This document shows, piece after piece, positions 34,968-46,310 of a stretch of DNA of 64,000 nucleotides. Position 1 is the stretch's first letter; each line of letters begins with the position of its first letter. The stretch covers positions 2,852,001 to 2,916,000 of the forward strand of contig CM066307.1 in assembly GCA_033807695.1 (NCBI GenBank), written 5' to 3'. The DNA is from Daedaleopsis sinensis. Taxonomy: Eukaryota; Basidiomycota; Agaricomycetes; Polyporales; Polyporaceae. The notes below the pieces were generated by a model that was not told the DNA's origin, did no database searches, and was given only the letters and a program-made list of their open reading frames with translations. Made by a program: the position numbers and the translations under genes.

Positions 34968-37900
34968 CTTGGAGCCCACCGCGAGGGGATTTTCTCTGCT
35001 ACCACTGAGTTCCAGCTGCAACCTACTCGATGTCCGGTTCACGACCCCGCACCCCCTCAAGCTGAAGCATCAAGGTTCCACCAGCAGTTCAACCTGGACC
35101 TCCACCTCTTTTTCCAAATTTCCCTCAATATGGATGTTTCTCCTCCCTCCATCCTTCACTTCCTCTCTTCTATCGACCCAGACCTCTCTCCACCCACAAT
35201 CCTTCAGGCTTGCTCCCCTTCCATTCGCTTCCTTCCCGCTCAACCCGCTGTTGGACTCCCGCACTTCGAGGCTGCATTGCGGAGGCCTCCCTACACGGAT
35301 CAGCGCACAACCCGGTACACACTCTTCACATACCTCGATCTACCCGTCGTCCAGCTCCCACGCAGATCTAGCGCGCCGATCCCGAGATACCGAGTCATCA
35401 ATGCGGACATAGACGCTTCAGAGGCCCCTGGAGTTGGAGAGAGAGTGAAGCAGGCAGGAGCGGGTGGTGTGGGTTGAAAATTGGTGCGCAGGCTCCTCAG
35501 TATGCCCTCGTTCCCTCTACCCAACTGCGAGAGATTGCGCGCCGGCGTTGCCGCAATATCAAGACCTCAACTCCTCCCCCCCTACTTCGCGCTTATCCTG
35601 ATGTTGGACCGGACCTCGAGGACAAACGGCCGGACAAATCTGCACGCGATCCGGCACACACGATGTTGCACTTAGAATCCATGCGCCCCCTAGATCCCGT
35701 CCCCATACATCCACAGATGACGGAGGTACACACCTCACCCCCTTTCTCTCCAGCTATGTGCCATCCTGCGCATCCCAGCTCTACAGCACTACATGCAGCA
35801 TCCATCCGAGGTCTTCGTCCGCCAGTGCAGTGCCTAGAGCAGCAATACAGCACGGACAGCAAGTGGCCGCCTGCATCCTCCTTCCTGACCAGCGCGCAGT
35901 GCATTCTCCTTCTTGACCAGCGTGTGGAATAGCGATGTGGTGTGTCTGGCAAGCAGCCGTCTACGTCCTCCTTGACCAGCGCGCGGAATCCTCCTTTTCA
36001 ACCACCATCTACGTCCTCCTTCTCGACCAGCGCGCGGAATCCTTCTCGACCATCACGGCAAGCGACTGTCTGCATCTTCCTTCTCGACCAGCGCGCGGCG
36101 ATAACGAGGACGATAGCAAGCGGCTGTCAGAATCTACGGCGATACAGCGATACAGCGCGGACGGCAAGCGGCCATCTGCGTTCTTCTTCTCGACCAGCGT
36201 GCAGAATAGCGATGTGGCGCGGACAGCAAGCGGCCATCTACGTCCTTCTTCTCGACCGGCGTGGATGGCAAGCGGCCGTCTACGTCCTTCTTCTCGACCA
36301 GCGTGGATGGCAAGCGGCCATCCGCGTCCTTCTCCTCGACCAGCGTGCGGAACAGCGAGATACGGCGCGGACGGCAAGCGGCCGTCTACGTCCTTCTCCT
36401 CGACCGGCATGGATGGCAAGCGGCCGTCTACGTCCTTCTTCTCGACCGGCGTGGATGGCAAGCGGCCATCCGCGTCCTTCTCCTCGACCGGCGTGGATGG
36501 CAAACGGCCATCCGCGTCCTTCTCCTCGACCAGCGTGCGGAACAGCGAGATACGGCGCGGACGGCAAGCGGCCGTCTACGTCCTTCTCCTCGACCGGCAT
36601 GGATGGCAAGCGGCCGTCTACGTCCTTCTTCTCGACCGGCGTGGATGGCAAGCGGCCATCCGCGTCCTTCTCCTCGACCGGCGTGGATGGCAAACGGCCA
36701 TCCGCGTCCTTCTCCTCGACCAGCGTGCGGAACAGCGAGATACGGCGCGGACGGCAAGCGGCCGTCTACGTCCTTCTCCTCGACCGGCGTGGATGGCAAG
36801 CGGCCGTCTATGTCCTTCTTCTCGACCGGCGTGGAGGGCAAGCGGCCGTCTACGTCCTTCTTCTCGACCGGCGTGGATGGCAAGCGGCCATCCGCGTCCT
36901 TCTCCTCGACCGGCGTGGATGGCAAACGGCCATCCGCGTCCTTCTCCTCGACCAGCGTGCGGAACAGCGAGATACGGCGCGGACGGCAAGCGGCCGTCTA
37001 CGTCCTTCTCCTCGACCGGCGTGGATGGCAAGCGGCCGTCTATGTCCTTCTTCTCGACCGGCGTGGAGGGCAAGCGGCCGTCTACGTCCTTCTTCTCGAC
37101 CGGCGTGGATGGCAAGCGGCCGTCTACGTCCTTCGGGGATGGCAAGCGGCCGTCTATGTCCTTCTCCTCGACCAGCGTGCAGAACAGCGATACGGCGCGG
37201 ACGGCAAGCGGCCGTCTACGTCCTTCTTCTCGACCGGCTTGGACGACAAGTGTTCGTCTACGTCCTCCCTCTCGACCGGCGCGAACAGCAAGCAGCCGCC
37301 TGCACCCTACGTCTCGAACAGCCCATCGAACGGCAGTTTCAGCACGAATGGCAAGCGGCCGTCTGTGCCCTACATCTCGAGCGACACATTGGACTGCACG
37401 TCAAACGGAGATATCAGTGCGGATAGCAAGCGGCCCTCAGCACCCTATGTCTCCGGTGACGCGTCCATCTATGTTCTCCATCTTGACCAGCGCACAGAAT
37501 CCTCCTCGACCATCGCGGCAAGTGGCTGCCTGCATTCTTCTTCTCGACCAGCACGAAGACACGGATAGCGGGTGGCCATCTGTGCCCTACATCTCGAGCG
37601 ACACGTTCAACGGCGACTGGTCTGTGCCCTGCGTCTCGAGGGCAACCCGTCTACTGCCTACATCTAGAGCAGCACGTCAAATGGAGACTTCGGCGTGGAT
37701 GGCAAACGGCTGTCTTCTTCCTCTGTCTCGACCGGCACATCAAACAGCGATACAGCGAGCGGCCCTCGCCGTTATACTTCTCAGGCAGCGCGTGGAACAT
37801 CGACACAGAGTGGACAGCAAGCAGCCATCGATGTACTTCCTCCTCGAGTCCTCCCTCCTCCAGTGCACGCGCAGTACAGCGAAGCAGCGAGTCCTACGTC

Positions 37901-38098
37901 TCAACCAGCGCGCGGAACAGCGGTACAGCACGGCCAGCGAGTCATCAATATCCCTATCCTTCCTCTCCAGCTACGAGCGAGCGACCATCAATCTCCCTGC
38001 TCTACTCTTCTACTACGTCGCCATGCGGAACAGCGTTGTCCCTCAAGGTGCGCCAAGCGGAGGGACCGGGGACGGTCCCAATCTCAGTTGGGGGGAGA
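34968..38098 (+). other. Interior of the LARD-like element with long repeat-driven ORFs
   Basis: Frames of up to 799 codons (35935-38334, running into the 3' LTR) are open here in all three + frames and partly on the - strand. The cause is the 42-bp repeat, whose length is a multiple of three, together with few stop triplets in the unit. I see no retroviral-type domain. Whether any frame is translated cannot be judged; the 14-residue repeat of one frame is Asp-Gly-Lys-Arg-Pro-Ser-Thr-Ser-Phe-Phe-Ser-Thr-Gly-Val. Confidence 0.6.
36170..37260 (+). repeat. 42-bp tandem repeat array, about 24 copies
   Basis: The unit is GATGGCAAGCGGCCGTCTAC plus GTCCTTCTTCTCGACCGGCGTG, with small variants. Five or six units plus an AACAGCGAGATACGGCGCGG spacer form a longer repeat of about 190-235 bp, seen at about 36350, 36540, 36730 and 36960. 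Confidence 0.9.
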
Positions 38099-39359
38099 TG
38101 ATGTGCCCCCTAGCGGTGCCAGCTCCGATTTTCGCACCATTGTCGATACCGACAATGTCTACAACATACCCACTACAGAGCTTCAGCCTTTGCCATACTA
38201 CCTGGTCCGCGCGAGCGTACACCCTTCGACATGCAGAGACCGTAGCAGGCGAGCAAGCACCCTTCCGACGCCTTCGACCCGCCCGTGATGGAGCCTGGAT
38301 GTCCTCTTCCCGCCTCAGCCATAGAGGACCCTAGCTGCCCCTCCATTACAGGTTCGTGCCATGCATGAGGACAACACACCAGCCATTCCCTTCCTCCAAC
38401 GCGCAGAGGCGGTAGTAGACAAGTGCACCTTTCATTGGAGACCACCCCTTCCGCAGATGCATGCAGTAGCTTCTCCGAGCCCCATTTCCTTCGACATCTC
38501 CCACCAGTAGCCTAGAGGCTGGATGCTTCGGCCTGGACGACTACATCGACACACGCTGGATGAGTGATCAGCCTACACCGATGTGCGATGGATTACGGTA
38601 CAGCGAGGCTAGGCGCTCCTACGAGGATGACTACGTGGATGTACAAGGGACATATAGCCAGGCTCAGTGCTGCTACATCTACGTGCGTGTCATGCTGTTG
38701 TCTCTTTCTCTTTACGTGCACGATGTCTACGTACGTACCGTGTTGTAGGCACAGCGCTTACTTAGTGTATATTTTCCATGTATTTAGGATATTTAGTTAG
38801 ATAGCTCCCATACTTACCGCTCGCTCGAGCGCCATTCCTCTTCCTTAGCTTACGGTAGTACAATCACCTTCCCTGCCATCTGGCGACCCTTCCTCTTCGT
38901 GTGGAGCGGCTCGGACCCTCCCTTCTCTGGCTCTGTGACCCAGCACCCTTCTTCCTCCTTCTCTGCAATCGAGCGATCTTTCCCCCTTCTTCCCTGCGAC
39001 CCCGTAGCCTTCTGACTCCCTTCGACGACGACATACGGTAGTGACGTGTCCCCACTACGGCGAGCCGACGATGCAGGCGATCCCCCATCCCCCATATCCA
39101 TACGGAGGCAGGCCTTCTACGAGACGGACAAGACGATCCCATTGTTAGGCTGGATGTTGGTACGATCTCCTTCGTGCTCTGCTCGCTGTGTGCCCGGTGT
39201 TCGAGTTCTGTCTTCCTCCTATGCTTGACGTGCGCGTCTCGACATCGTTGTTCGTTCCAGCTGCTCGGGAACCAGAGGTCCACCTCGCACCCTTCGGAGA
39301 GTCTGCCCGGTGTTGTATCTGCTGGGTTTTCCTAGTAGATCGCCGGTGCCCTCCCAACA
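38099..39359 (+). repeat. 3' LTR of the LARD-like element
   Basis: 1261 bp; the partner LTR is 33707-34967. Followed by the target duplication CCGT. Confidence 0.9.
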
Positions 39360-40515
39360 CCGTATCTGTCTGCCATCATACCATAGGCTGGAGCTAGCTC
39401 TAGGTCAGGGAGAGATACCGCCATCCCACCAATCTCAACCTTGACAGTGCCTGTAGTAGCTGTCGTGCCGACTCCACCATCCATGCGTGGGAGTTTGTTG
39501 TCCTTGGTGAACTGGACAAAGTCTTCCATCACCACGGCAGGGAGTCGGGTCAGGCAGATGTTCCAGAAAACTGCGAAGAGACAGCTGGTTCGATAGTTCG
39601 AGCTGGCAATTCTTTCTGGAGTAAGCTGGCGCGAGGTGATGTTGCGCACCCAATCGAACTGAGGGGCACTGCGCGCTCCGGCTGAATAGCCTGTCTGCAC
39701 GAGCTTCCCAGGATCTTCGAGCTGGTGGCATATAAGCTAGAGATATAGAGATAGGCCCTGTGGAATTGCACTTACCCGGATGTTCCTCCGGCCAGTCAAG
39801 CCATCATCAACTGCCTCCAGTCAAGGAAGCTCAAGCCTTCGCGTGGATCGTCTTCTTCTCCAGAGATACCGCAGAGGACAATGGCTATGAGTTTACCTGA
39901 GGAGGCATTGACAATCTTGCAGCTCTCCTCTGGTTCGACTACAAGAGCAATGCGGCTTGGATTGAGGGCATGAATGGGGTGGCGGCCGTGGCGAGCATCG
40001 GGGAGGGGGTCCTTGGATAGCTTCTTGTGCCAGAGGTTGGTGATTTCTTGACTCTCTGAGATATGGCACTGGTAGGGAGGATATACACCCTCCTTGTCGG
40101 AAAGCGGATGGACCTCGTAGGTGGGAAGAGAGTCGACCCAGGATGATGCAGTTCCAGAAAGGAGGCCCAAGCGCTCCAGGAGGAATCGGCGCAGGTGCTT
40201 GTGGTTGGCAACACTCTTGTGGTAGCCCTCCATGGCAACGTGGAGCTTGAGGGGCAAAGAGACAAATTTTGGGGAAGACCAGTGGTCCAGCATACCGCCA
40301 AAGAGTTCCTTGCTCTTGCGATCTGCCAAAGCGGAGAGCGCAGGCTTGTCCTTCACCAGAGTCATGAGCACACCTTCTAATGTGGCCCGCTGAGTAGGTA
40401 TGCCACTCTCCGAGAGAAGCTTTAGAGCAGCAGGGGATTGGACCAGGAGGCTGGTGAGGGCGATATAGGCCTGTCGCTCAAGCTTCTGAATCCGGCGCGG
40501 CCTGCCTCGTCCCAT

Positions 40516-42310
40516 TATGTGTACTATTCTCCTATAATGAACGTTGGCACTGATGGCATAGACAGGCAGCTTACCAGTGTGGGGGAATACTGTGGTAGTG
40601 AGAGAAGCAGGTTTAAGGGTGGGAGATGAAAAAGAAGCAGAGAAGCTGCAGGGTCGCAGCGCGGATCGTGGGCAGCGCTTAATAATCGGCATGACAGCCT
40701 CCGAAAAATTCTTTCTCCTCTGCCACCTGCCACCTGCCACCTCCTCCTCCCCCCAACCCCCTGCGTTCCGATGCTCTCTCTCCTCCCTCACTGGGCTACC
40801 TAACAAATTATTGCAGGGCAGTGTTGCCTGCTGGCATGGGCAGCAACTGCGCAGGGTGGTATGGGTCACAAAGCAGGTAAATTCACTCTAGTTGTGTGAG
40901 CATAGACTGCCCCCTCCTCCCCCCAAACCTTCCTTTGGCCTGCTGTGTGTGGCTACAAGACCCATGCTGCCTCTTGCCGATTGCTGAGCGGCCACAGGTG
41001 CGATGCCTGTGGCTCCCTCGTGATCTGTTAGTAGTGCAGCAGAGGGTTGTGCACCCACACCTTGCCCCCACTCTCTTGCGACCCTCTGCGCAGGGCCGGC
41101 AGTCCTCGCTCTCCTAGCTGCTTGCACGCGCAGCTGAGCGGCCGCAGGCACAATGCCTGCGGCTCCCTCGCAGTGCGTTCGGGATGTGCGGGAGGGCCGA
41201 GTGCCGCTGTAGTAGAGGGCCCGGCGCCTATGTCCGGGTGTAGATGCATCATGGCCACCACCTTCAGCCCGCCCCCGCGTCCACCCACCTTCTTCAAGAA
41301 CAGGGCAGGGCGATGCAGAAGCGCATCACCCCGTCTCTTCTGACTCCCCTCCACCCGCTCCCGTCGTCTGGGGCCCCCGGTTCATACGACTGCGGGCCCC
41401 AGATGACTTCGCAGGCGAGGGTGAGGCGCCCGCCGCCCAGCCGCAGCCCGCCCCCGGTCTTCCCCTCCATCTTCAAGCACGCGGCTGGGCGACGCACAAG
41501 CGCGTCGCCCCGCCTCTCCGGACTCCTCTCCACCCGCTGCCATCGTCCAGGGGTCGCATACATCGTGTATGCGGCCCCCGGATGACTTCGCAACTGGGGG
41601 GTGGGTTGTCACCCACAACCCGCCCCGGTCTTCCCCTCCATCTTCAAGAACGAGGCGGAGTGACACACAAGCGCGTCGCCCCGTCTCTTCCAACTCACCT
41701 CCACCCGCTCCCATCGTCTGGGGCCCGCAGCCAATGTGACTGTGGGCCCCGGACGACTTTGCAACTGGGGGCTGGGTAGGCGCCCGACCGCCAGAGGCAG
41801 CCCACCATCGTTCGCCGTCCATCCTCAAGCACCCGGCGGGGCGGCGCACAAGCGTTATGTTCCGCCTCTCTGGTCCAGTCTCCACTGCTCACTGTCGGAG
41901 GCCGCTGCCAATGCGTCTGCGTCCCGCAGACTACTTCCCAACTGGGGGCAGGGTAGGCCCCTGCCAGCCCGCCGCAGCCCACCCCCGGTTGCCGCCTCCT
42001 TCCTCAAGGGTGGAGAAGTGTGTCGCCCCGCCTCTCCGACCTCCTCCCCGCTCGCTGCAATCGTCCGGGGGGCGCAGCCCATGTGGCTGCGACTCCCAGA
42101 TGACTTCGTCGTGGGGAGTGGATAGGTGCCCCTTGCCATCCGCGGCCTGCCCTCCTTCTTGCCCCATCAGGGTGGAGCCGTGCTGAAGTGTGCCATTCTG
42201 GCCCTCGGGCTCCCTCTGCAGGTATAACTAGCAAACCAGTAGCGTAGACACCTTGTACATAGCACCTCACCACCGGTTCTGCGAGAAGCGAGCTTCAAAG
42301 TGTGCTTTAG
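40516..42310. other. No gene supported (1.8 kb): C-rich tract and satellite
   Basis: 40700-41050 is C-rich on the + strand (CCTCCTCCCCCC runs). From about 41280 a diverged tandem array fills the space (separate entry). Frames on both strands follow the array. Confidence 0.45.
41280..42060. repeat. Diverged tandem array, period about 175-181 bp, five copies
   Basis: The landmark TCnTCAAGnACnnGGCnGGG followed by GCGCGTCGCCCCGCCTCTC recurs at about 41288, 41469, 41640, 41821 and 41998. Each unit also has a dyad built on TGGGGCCC...GGGCCCCA. Copies differ by roughly a quarter of positions, so the array is old. Confidence 0.75.
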
Positions 42311-43716
42311 TCAAACCAACATCCATAGAAGTACATTTGCAGACCCAACAGGCAGATATATATACACTTGTTTATTCAGACTTATTTGAGGAACTGTCAA
42401 GAAGGATATCAGACTCTGTTTCCAGCTGGAGATGACATATCGCACCGCTTGATATTTGGGGTTCTTCTCCAATGCACGAATGAGTTCCTTCATCTTCTGG
42501 GCCTTGATGGAAACCGCCAATTTATCCCATGTTCCAGACAACCCTGATGGCTTTGGCAACACCTCTCCTGAAAACCAGCACCGCAGAATCTGCCAAACCT
42601 TCTCCTCATCGTCAGTTCGGCGCATGTCTGGATCATCCACGAAGTGTTTCTGTATAAGCAGCCTCTGCTGAGCGCGCTGCTGTGCGCCAGTTTTGAAATG
42701 TCCGCCACTTCGGGCCATCGAGCCACTTCATAATATTGTCGAGAGAGACTGGACACCCTGCGACAAGGACGGCCTTCGGTGCATGTGCGCTCATTCCAAG
42801 CTGTGGCATAAGATTGTTCCAATCTTGTACCTGGAGCCACTGTGAATAAGCCGACCCATAGCCAGTCTCAGGAGCGCTTCTACTCTGAAACGCATCCCGA
42901 GAAGCCTTGAAGTAGCGCTCCAAGGCAGCTTCGGGAAGCATTGGCTGAAATATTAGACACAGAAATTAGTTTGATCCCCATGGAGAATAATAAGCACTGC
43001 ATCACCACCTCCTGCAGCTCAGGCTCCATACGATTGGGGGAGCTTTGGACAAATCCAGCTTCTGTGGCAGAACTTCCGGGTGCCAATGCATGGTGCTGGG
43101 TGTTTGGCAGTGACCATGATCAACCTTTCTGATCAAAACAGAAGTTTAATCACCCACATTGCCCCATGAGTTGGGTGCATCTAGATTAGACAACAATTGA
43201 AGAGAGTTGGTGCGGGCGCCGAGCTGCCCTCCTGCGATGACTTGAGGTGCAATCGGAGGAATTGCGAGAAGGTGTGCAGTCTCTGATGACAAGAATGGAC
43301 TAGGAGTGCCCTGAAATGGGGTTGGGGGAAATGCAGGATCGTCTGCTCTGATCCCTTGCATATCAGGAGAGTCACTCTGTAATGCCTAAGATAAGCTGCT
43401 TGAACCTCTGGTACTAAATCACTGGACTTATCGGCATACTCTGTGCGAAGATAGTAGCCCCTGATGTTCCCCTACAGTAGTAGCATTGATACTCTCTTGG
43501 TATGGCACAATGCCAGTGAGCTTCTGCAACTGCTGCGACAGCAGTCTAGTGTCGTTAAGGGCACTGGAGCTATAATCGGAGTCAGAGCCAGAATCCGAAG
43601 ACTCAGCTAGATGGCAGAATTCAAACTGTATTAGTGTGATTAACATGCTGAACATCAGAGCCAAACATACACTGCGACAAGTGAACACTAGATACATCGC
43701 TGTTTGCTGAGTCCAT
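42311..43716 (-). pseudogene. Companion gene next to the integrase gene, unknown family, probable frameshift
   Basis: Exons on the - strand that join in phase: 43716-43671 (MDSANSDVSSVHLSQ), 43606 to about 43440 (Ser/Asp-rich), one starting SDSPDMQGIRADDPAFPPTP, one starting HHALAPGSSATEAGFVQ, and one starting PMLPEAALERYFKASRDAFQ. The last continues GYGSAYSQWLQVQDWNNLMP to CPVSLDNIMKWLDGPKWRTF. There the frame changes by one near 42700 to QKHFVDDPDMRRTDDEEKVW and WDKLAVSIKAQKMKELIRAL. The first exons are acidic and disordered; the rest is helical. The gene lies 200 bp downstream of the integrase-core gene in the same direction, as accessory ORFs of DNA transposons often do. Function unknown. 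Confidence 0.45.
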
Positions 43717-43919
43717 CGTTGCTTGGTGTTGGCAAGAGGATCAAAACTTTTGTGGCTAGAGTTCACCGATCAGCATAAAGGGAGGTGATTGTTATCATTT
43801 CCTTATGTGGAACACCTAATAAATAATTCTAAAGCAACTATTGCAGTGTGTTGGTATAGCAAGCCCCACTATCTATGTAGCTACAGCGTGAAAATAGACT
43901 ACTAGTGCTACAATAAAAC

Positions 43920-45814
43920 CTAGGCCAAAGGTCCCCTGCGCTGCAAAATCTCCCCACAAAGTCCAAAAGCTGTGGTCCACACCAGACGACGAAGAGACAT
44001 GTTTCGCGATTGCATGTCTACTGCTGCAGCTAGGCGGAAATCAAGCTCTTGAATCTCAGCAGGGAGCAGAGGGCAGTTGGGAGGATCACATGGAACATTA
44101 GAGAAAGCTGATGGTGCTGTAGAGGTCGGGGGAAGAAAGGGGTTCTGTGTGTCCCATTCTGCCTCGTTATTTGCGAGAAGATGGTTCATAAGGCAGGAAT
44201 CTGCAGCTGCATCCCAGTCGATACCATATTCACGGCCATCTCCAACATCTTCATCATTCTCTGGGCGACCAGCTTGTTCGAGACCTCGAGGGTTTTCTAA
44301 TAGACTGAATAGAAACATGCTTCGTGGTGAGCGATTTTGGGTATCTAAAACTACTAGTCAGTGGTGTAAAATGAATAGCTTGTAAATGACATCTACCTTT
44401 AAGTTGCATCGTATGTGAGTTCCATGCCTCTACCCACTCAGCTGCATCTTGATTGATTGCATCTTTGAAAACATGGTGAAGAAGCCAGATATGGCTGGTG
44501 TTAAAGGGGTCGAGATGGTGTTGTGCTTCAAGATCGACAAAGAAGTTCTTCCACTTCAGTCCAAAGCCATGTGTAACATCATACCAGAGGCGCTCAATGC
44601 GAGTGTTATGAACACTGCTAGATATGGAGACACCAATTAGCATTGTGGCTGCAACATGTAAAGTGATAACTCACCGGCCCCATATATACGATCCGCGGTT
44701 ACTTCCTCTATGATCCTCCATAAACTGTGCGACAAGGATGTTTTCACCGCCATGGTCACCGTGCACACGGCTAGGGATACCATGTAGGCGGGTGCCTTCA
44801 GCAAAGACATCAAGCACAGTATCGGTGCGATTGTTATCGCTCACTCGAAAGGCCACAACCATGTGCGAGTAACCATCGACAAAACCATGGATGACCAACT
44901 TCCAGCGAATCAAGCCTAAATATTGTCAGGTTATTGATGAACAGAGTAGCCAAGATGCCAGTGCGCACCATGCTGCCCATTGTGATGCCATATCGCATTA
45001 GCCCCAGCCACCTTGTATACTCTGCAATGAATGTGCCGCACTCCGAACACACCAGGGATACCATTGACACAAATGAATGATTGTCGAAGGGGCTCACGGG
45101 GAACACGGTGACCCATAGCTGTAAGGCAGCCACTAAGCATTGAGCGCCCAAACTGGGGAAAGTTCTGCAAGATTTCGGATACGACAGCATCAAGCTCGTC
45201 ATCGGTAAGCGTGGAGACAGGTTGGGTGCTGGATTGATGTATGCGCGTGGTGGTGCCATTGGGGTTGGATACATTCTGAATGACCGGAGGACATGGCTCG
45301 CGAAGACCATATTTGACAGCCCGGCAGGACACAGTGCGGGAGCTCCAGCCAAGCACAGGAGCGATATCTGTAGGACCTCGAAGATCCATAGCAAAGGCAA
45401 GAAACTGAGGATCACATTCCTTCCGCGGCCGTCCGCGGCGGCCTGTCTGTGCCTCCCAGTTGACTACGATAGGAGCTGCCTCTACAATATCCTGCGAGGT
45501 GTGGCATGCATTGTCGAGGGCCTGAACCATTGACGCAATGCTTGTTCTCAAGGTTGCAAGCTCAGTAGGTGGAAGGACAGAGTAATGCTGCACAATTCAA
45601 ATCACGACGATGAGAAGTACTTCTAATAATGGGCCATAGTAGGAGTCACCTGCTCTCCTGACTGCAGCAATTGAAGGGCCTGAGATTGAACTGCTTCCAG
45701 TTGTTGCAGGTCGCCCACTTGAGTATGAAGTGCAGTCTGAACTCGGCACTGAAGAACATGATACGCAGAGCAGATGTTGGCTAGGATCTGGGAGTCAGGA
45801 GCAAAATTTGACAT
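43920..45814 (-). CDS. Integrase-core (DDE, rve-like) protein, 556 residues, first catalytic Asp changed to Asn
   Basis: The model is complement(join(43920..44344,44397..44617,44675..44915,44969..45587,45650..45814)). Phases agree at all four introns and there is no stop. The N-terminus is a helical/coiled part, then a bipartite DNA-binding-like region (RRGRPRKECDPQFLAFAMDL). The catalytic core reads AIWHHNGQHGLIRWKLVIHG, FVDGYSHMVVAFRVSDNNRT, SRVHGDHGGENILVAQFMED and HNTRIERLWYDVTHGFGLKW. The family pattern is WHxDGxHxLIRW ... DHGGEN ... RIERLW, giving D-D-E. Here the first Asp is Asn (codon AAT at about 44982), while the second Asp and the Glu are kept. The domain derives from a transposable element and cuts and joins DNA ends. 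This copy is structurally whole but probably inactive. Confidence 0.8.
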
Positions 45815-45890
45815 AATGGAGGTGGGCAGTGAGGTACTTGGTGTTTTCACGATAGAAGGTAAAGCGAAGCACTGGCAACTTGGAGAGTGG

Positions 45891-46064
45891 GCAGTCAAGC
45901 AAGCTTACATAATTCATAATGATTCATCGTGATTCTTCGTGATTCACTGAACAAAGAGGCCAAATATGTAATACCAATAAGCAGTGTACAGTGTTATGTA
46001 ATGGATATAGATTCACAATGAATCACGATGAATCATTATGAATTATGTAAGCTTGCTTGACTGC
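45891..46064. mobile_element. Hairpin element with perfect 45-bp arms (MITE-like or transposon end)
   Basis: Arm 45891-45935 (starting GCAGTCAAGCAAGCTTACAT) and arm 46020-46064 are perfect reverse complements with an 84-bp loop. It sits 77 bp upstream of the integrase-core start codon. Perfect arms suggest recent origin or active maintenance. Confidence 0.8.
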
Positions 46065-46310
46065 AAGTAATAAACAATAGTAGCAAGACAAAGTACCCCC
46101 CTAAATAGTGCAAATGATTCATCAGGAATCATGTAAATGCAAGAACAGCTTGTTATTGTTTTACACAGTGAATCATTAGGATTCACTAGGATTCATTAGG
46201 ATTCACAATGACTAGGAGAAACATCCTGGGGCCCAAAAAGGAAATTCATCGGAATTCACTGAAAATTACTGAAAATCATGCATATTCATTAGTGATCATT
46301 AGTGATCATT
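46065..46310. repeat. Array of ATTCATNRTGATTC / GATTCACTAGGATTC-like subterminal repeats
   Basis: More than ten short repeats built on GATTCAT, AATCATT and GGATTCA in both directions. The hairpin arms contain the same motif. Such arrays often lie just inside DNA-transposon ends, where transposase binds. The array borders the broken gypsy integrase. Confidence 0.6.

Larger units (their letters stand above)
33703..39363 (+). mobile_element. Young non-autonomous LTR element without gag or pol (LARD-like)
   Basis: LTRs are at 33707-34967 and 38099-39359, both 1261 bp, starting TGATGTG and ending CAACA. I found one base difference between them (TTTTTCTAG against TTTTCCTAG near the 3' end). A 4-bp duplication CCGT flanks it (33703-33706 and 39360-39363). 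A primer-binding-site-like TGGAGCCCACCGCGAG begins at 34970 and a purine tract GGGGGGAGA lies just before the 3' LTR. The 3.1-kb interior has no RT, protease or integrase and is mostly a 42-bp repeat array, so it must depend on another element's enzymes. Confidence 0.85.
33209..40515 (-). pseudogene. Gene of unknown family cut in two by the LTR element; also has a 1-bp frameshift
   Basis: The exons on the - strand are 40515-39776; 39721-39360 continued by 33702-33700; and 33644-33209. Removing the LTR element with one CCGT copy leaves GG+GAG before donor GTGTGT (phase 2), and the next exon starts in phase 2. The frame is therefore whole across the insertion, about 513 codons. Segments are MGRGRPRRIQKLERQAYIAL, VLCGISGEEDDPREGLSFLD, NIR then DPGKLVQTGYSAG, IASSNYRTSCLFAVFWNICL, ELAPAYGMMADRYG, and after the insertion HLEKQPHRFAISWTLRRTAP and GHFYLACYAVQIK. 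Near 39815-39820 one base is missing, so the frame shifts before the first intron. I recall this family as common and uncharacterised in agaricomycetes; no function is known to me. Confidence 0.75.

Noticed and set aside
35935..38334. 799-codon frame as a structural or surface protein
   Set aside because: The length is a consequence of the 42-bp repeat, other frames are equally open, and the frame runs into the 3' LTR.
45891..46310. CRISPR-like array
   Set aside because: Repeats are short, irregular, in both orientations and lack uniform spacers; the organism is a fungus.
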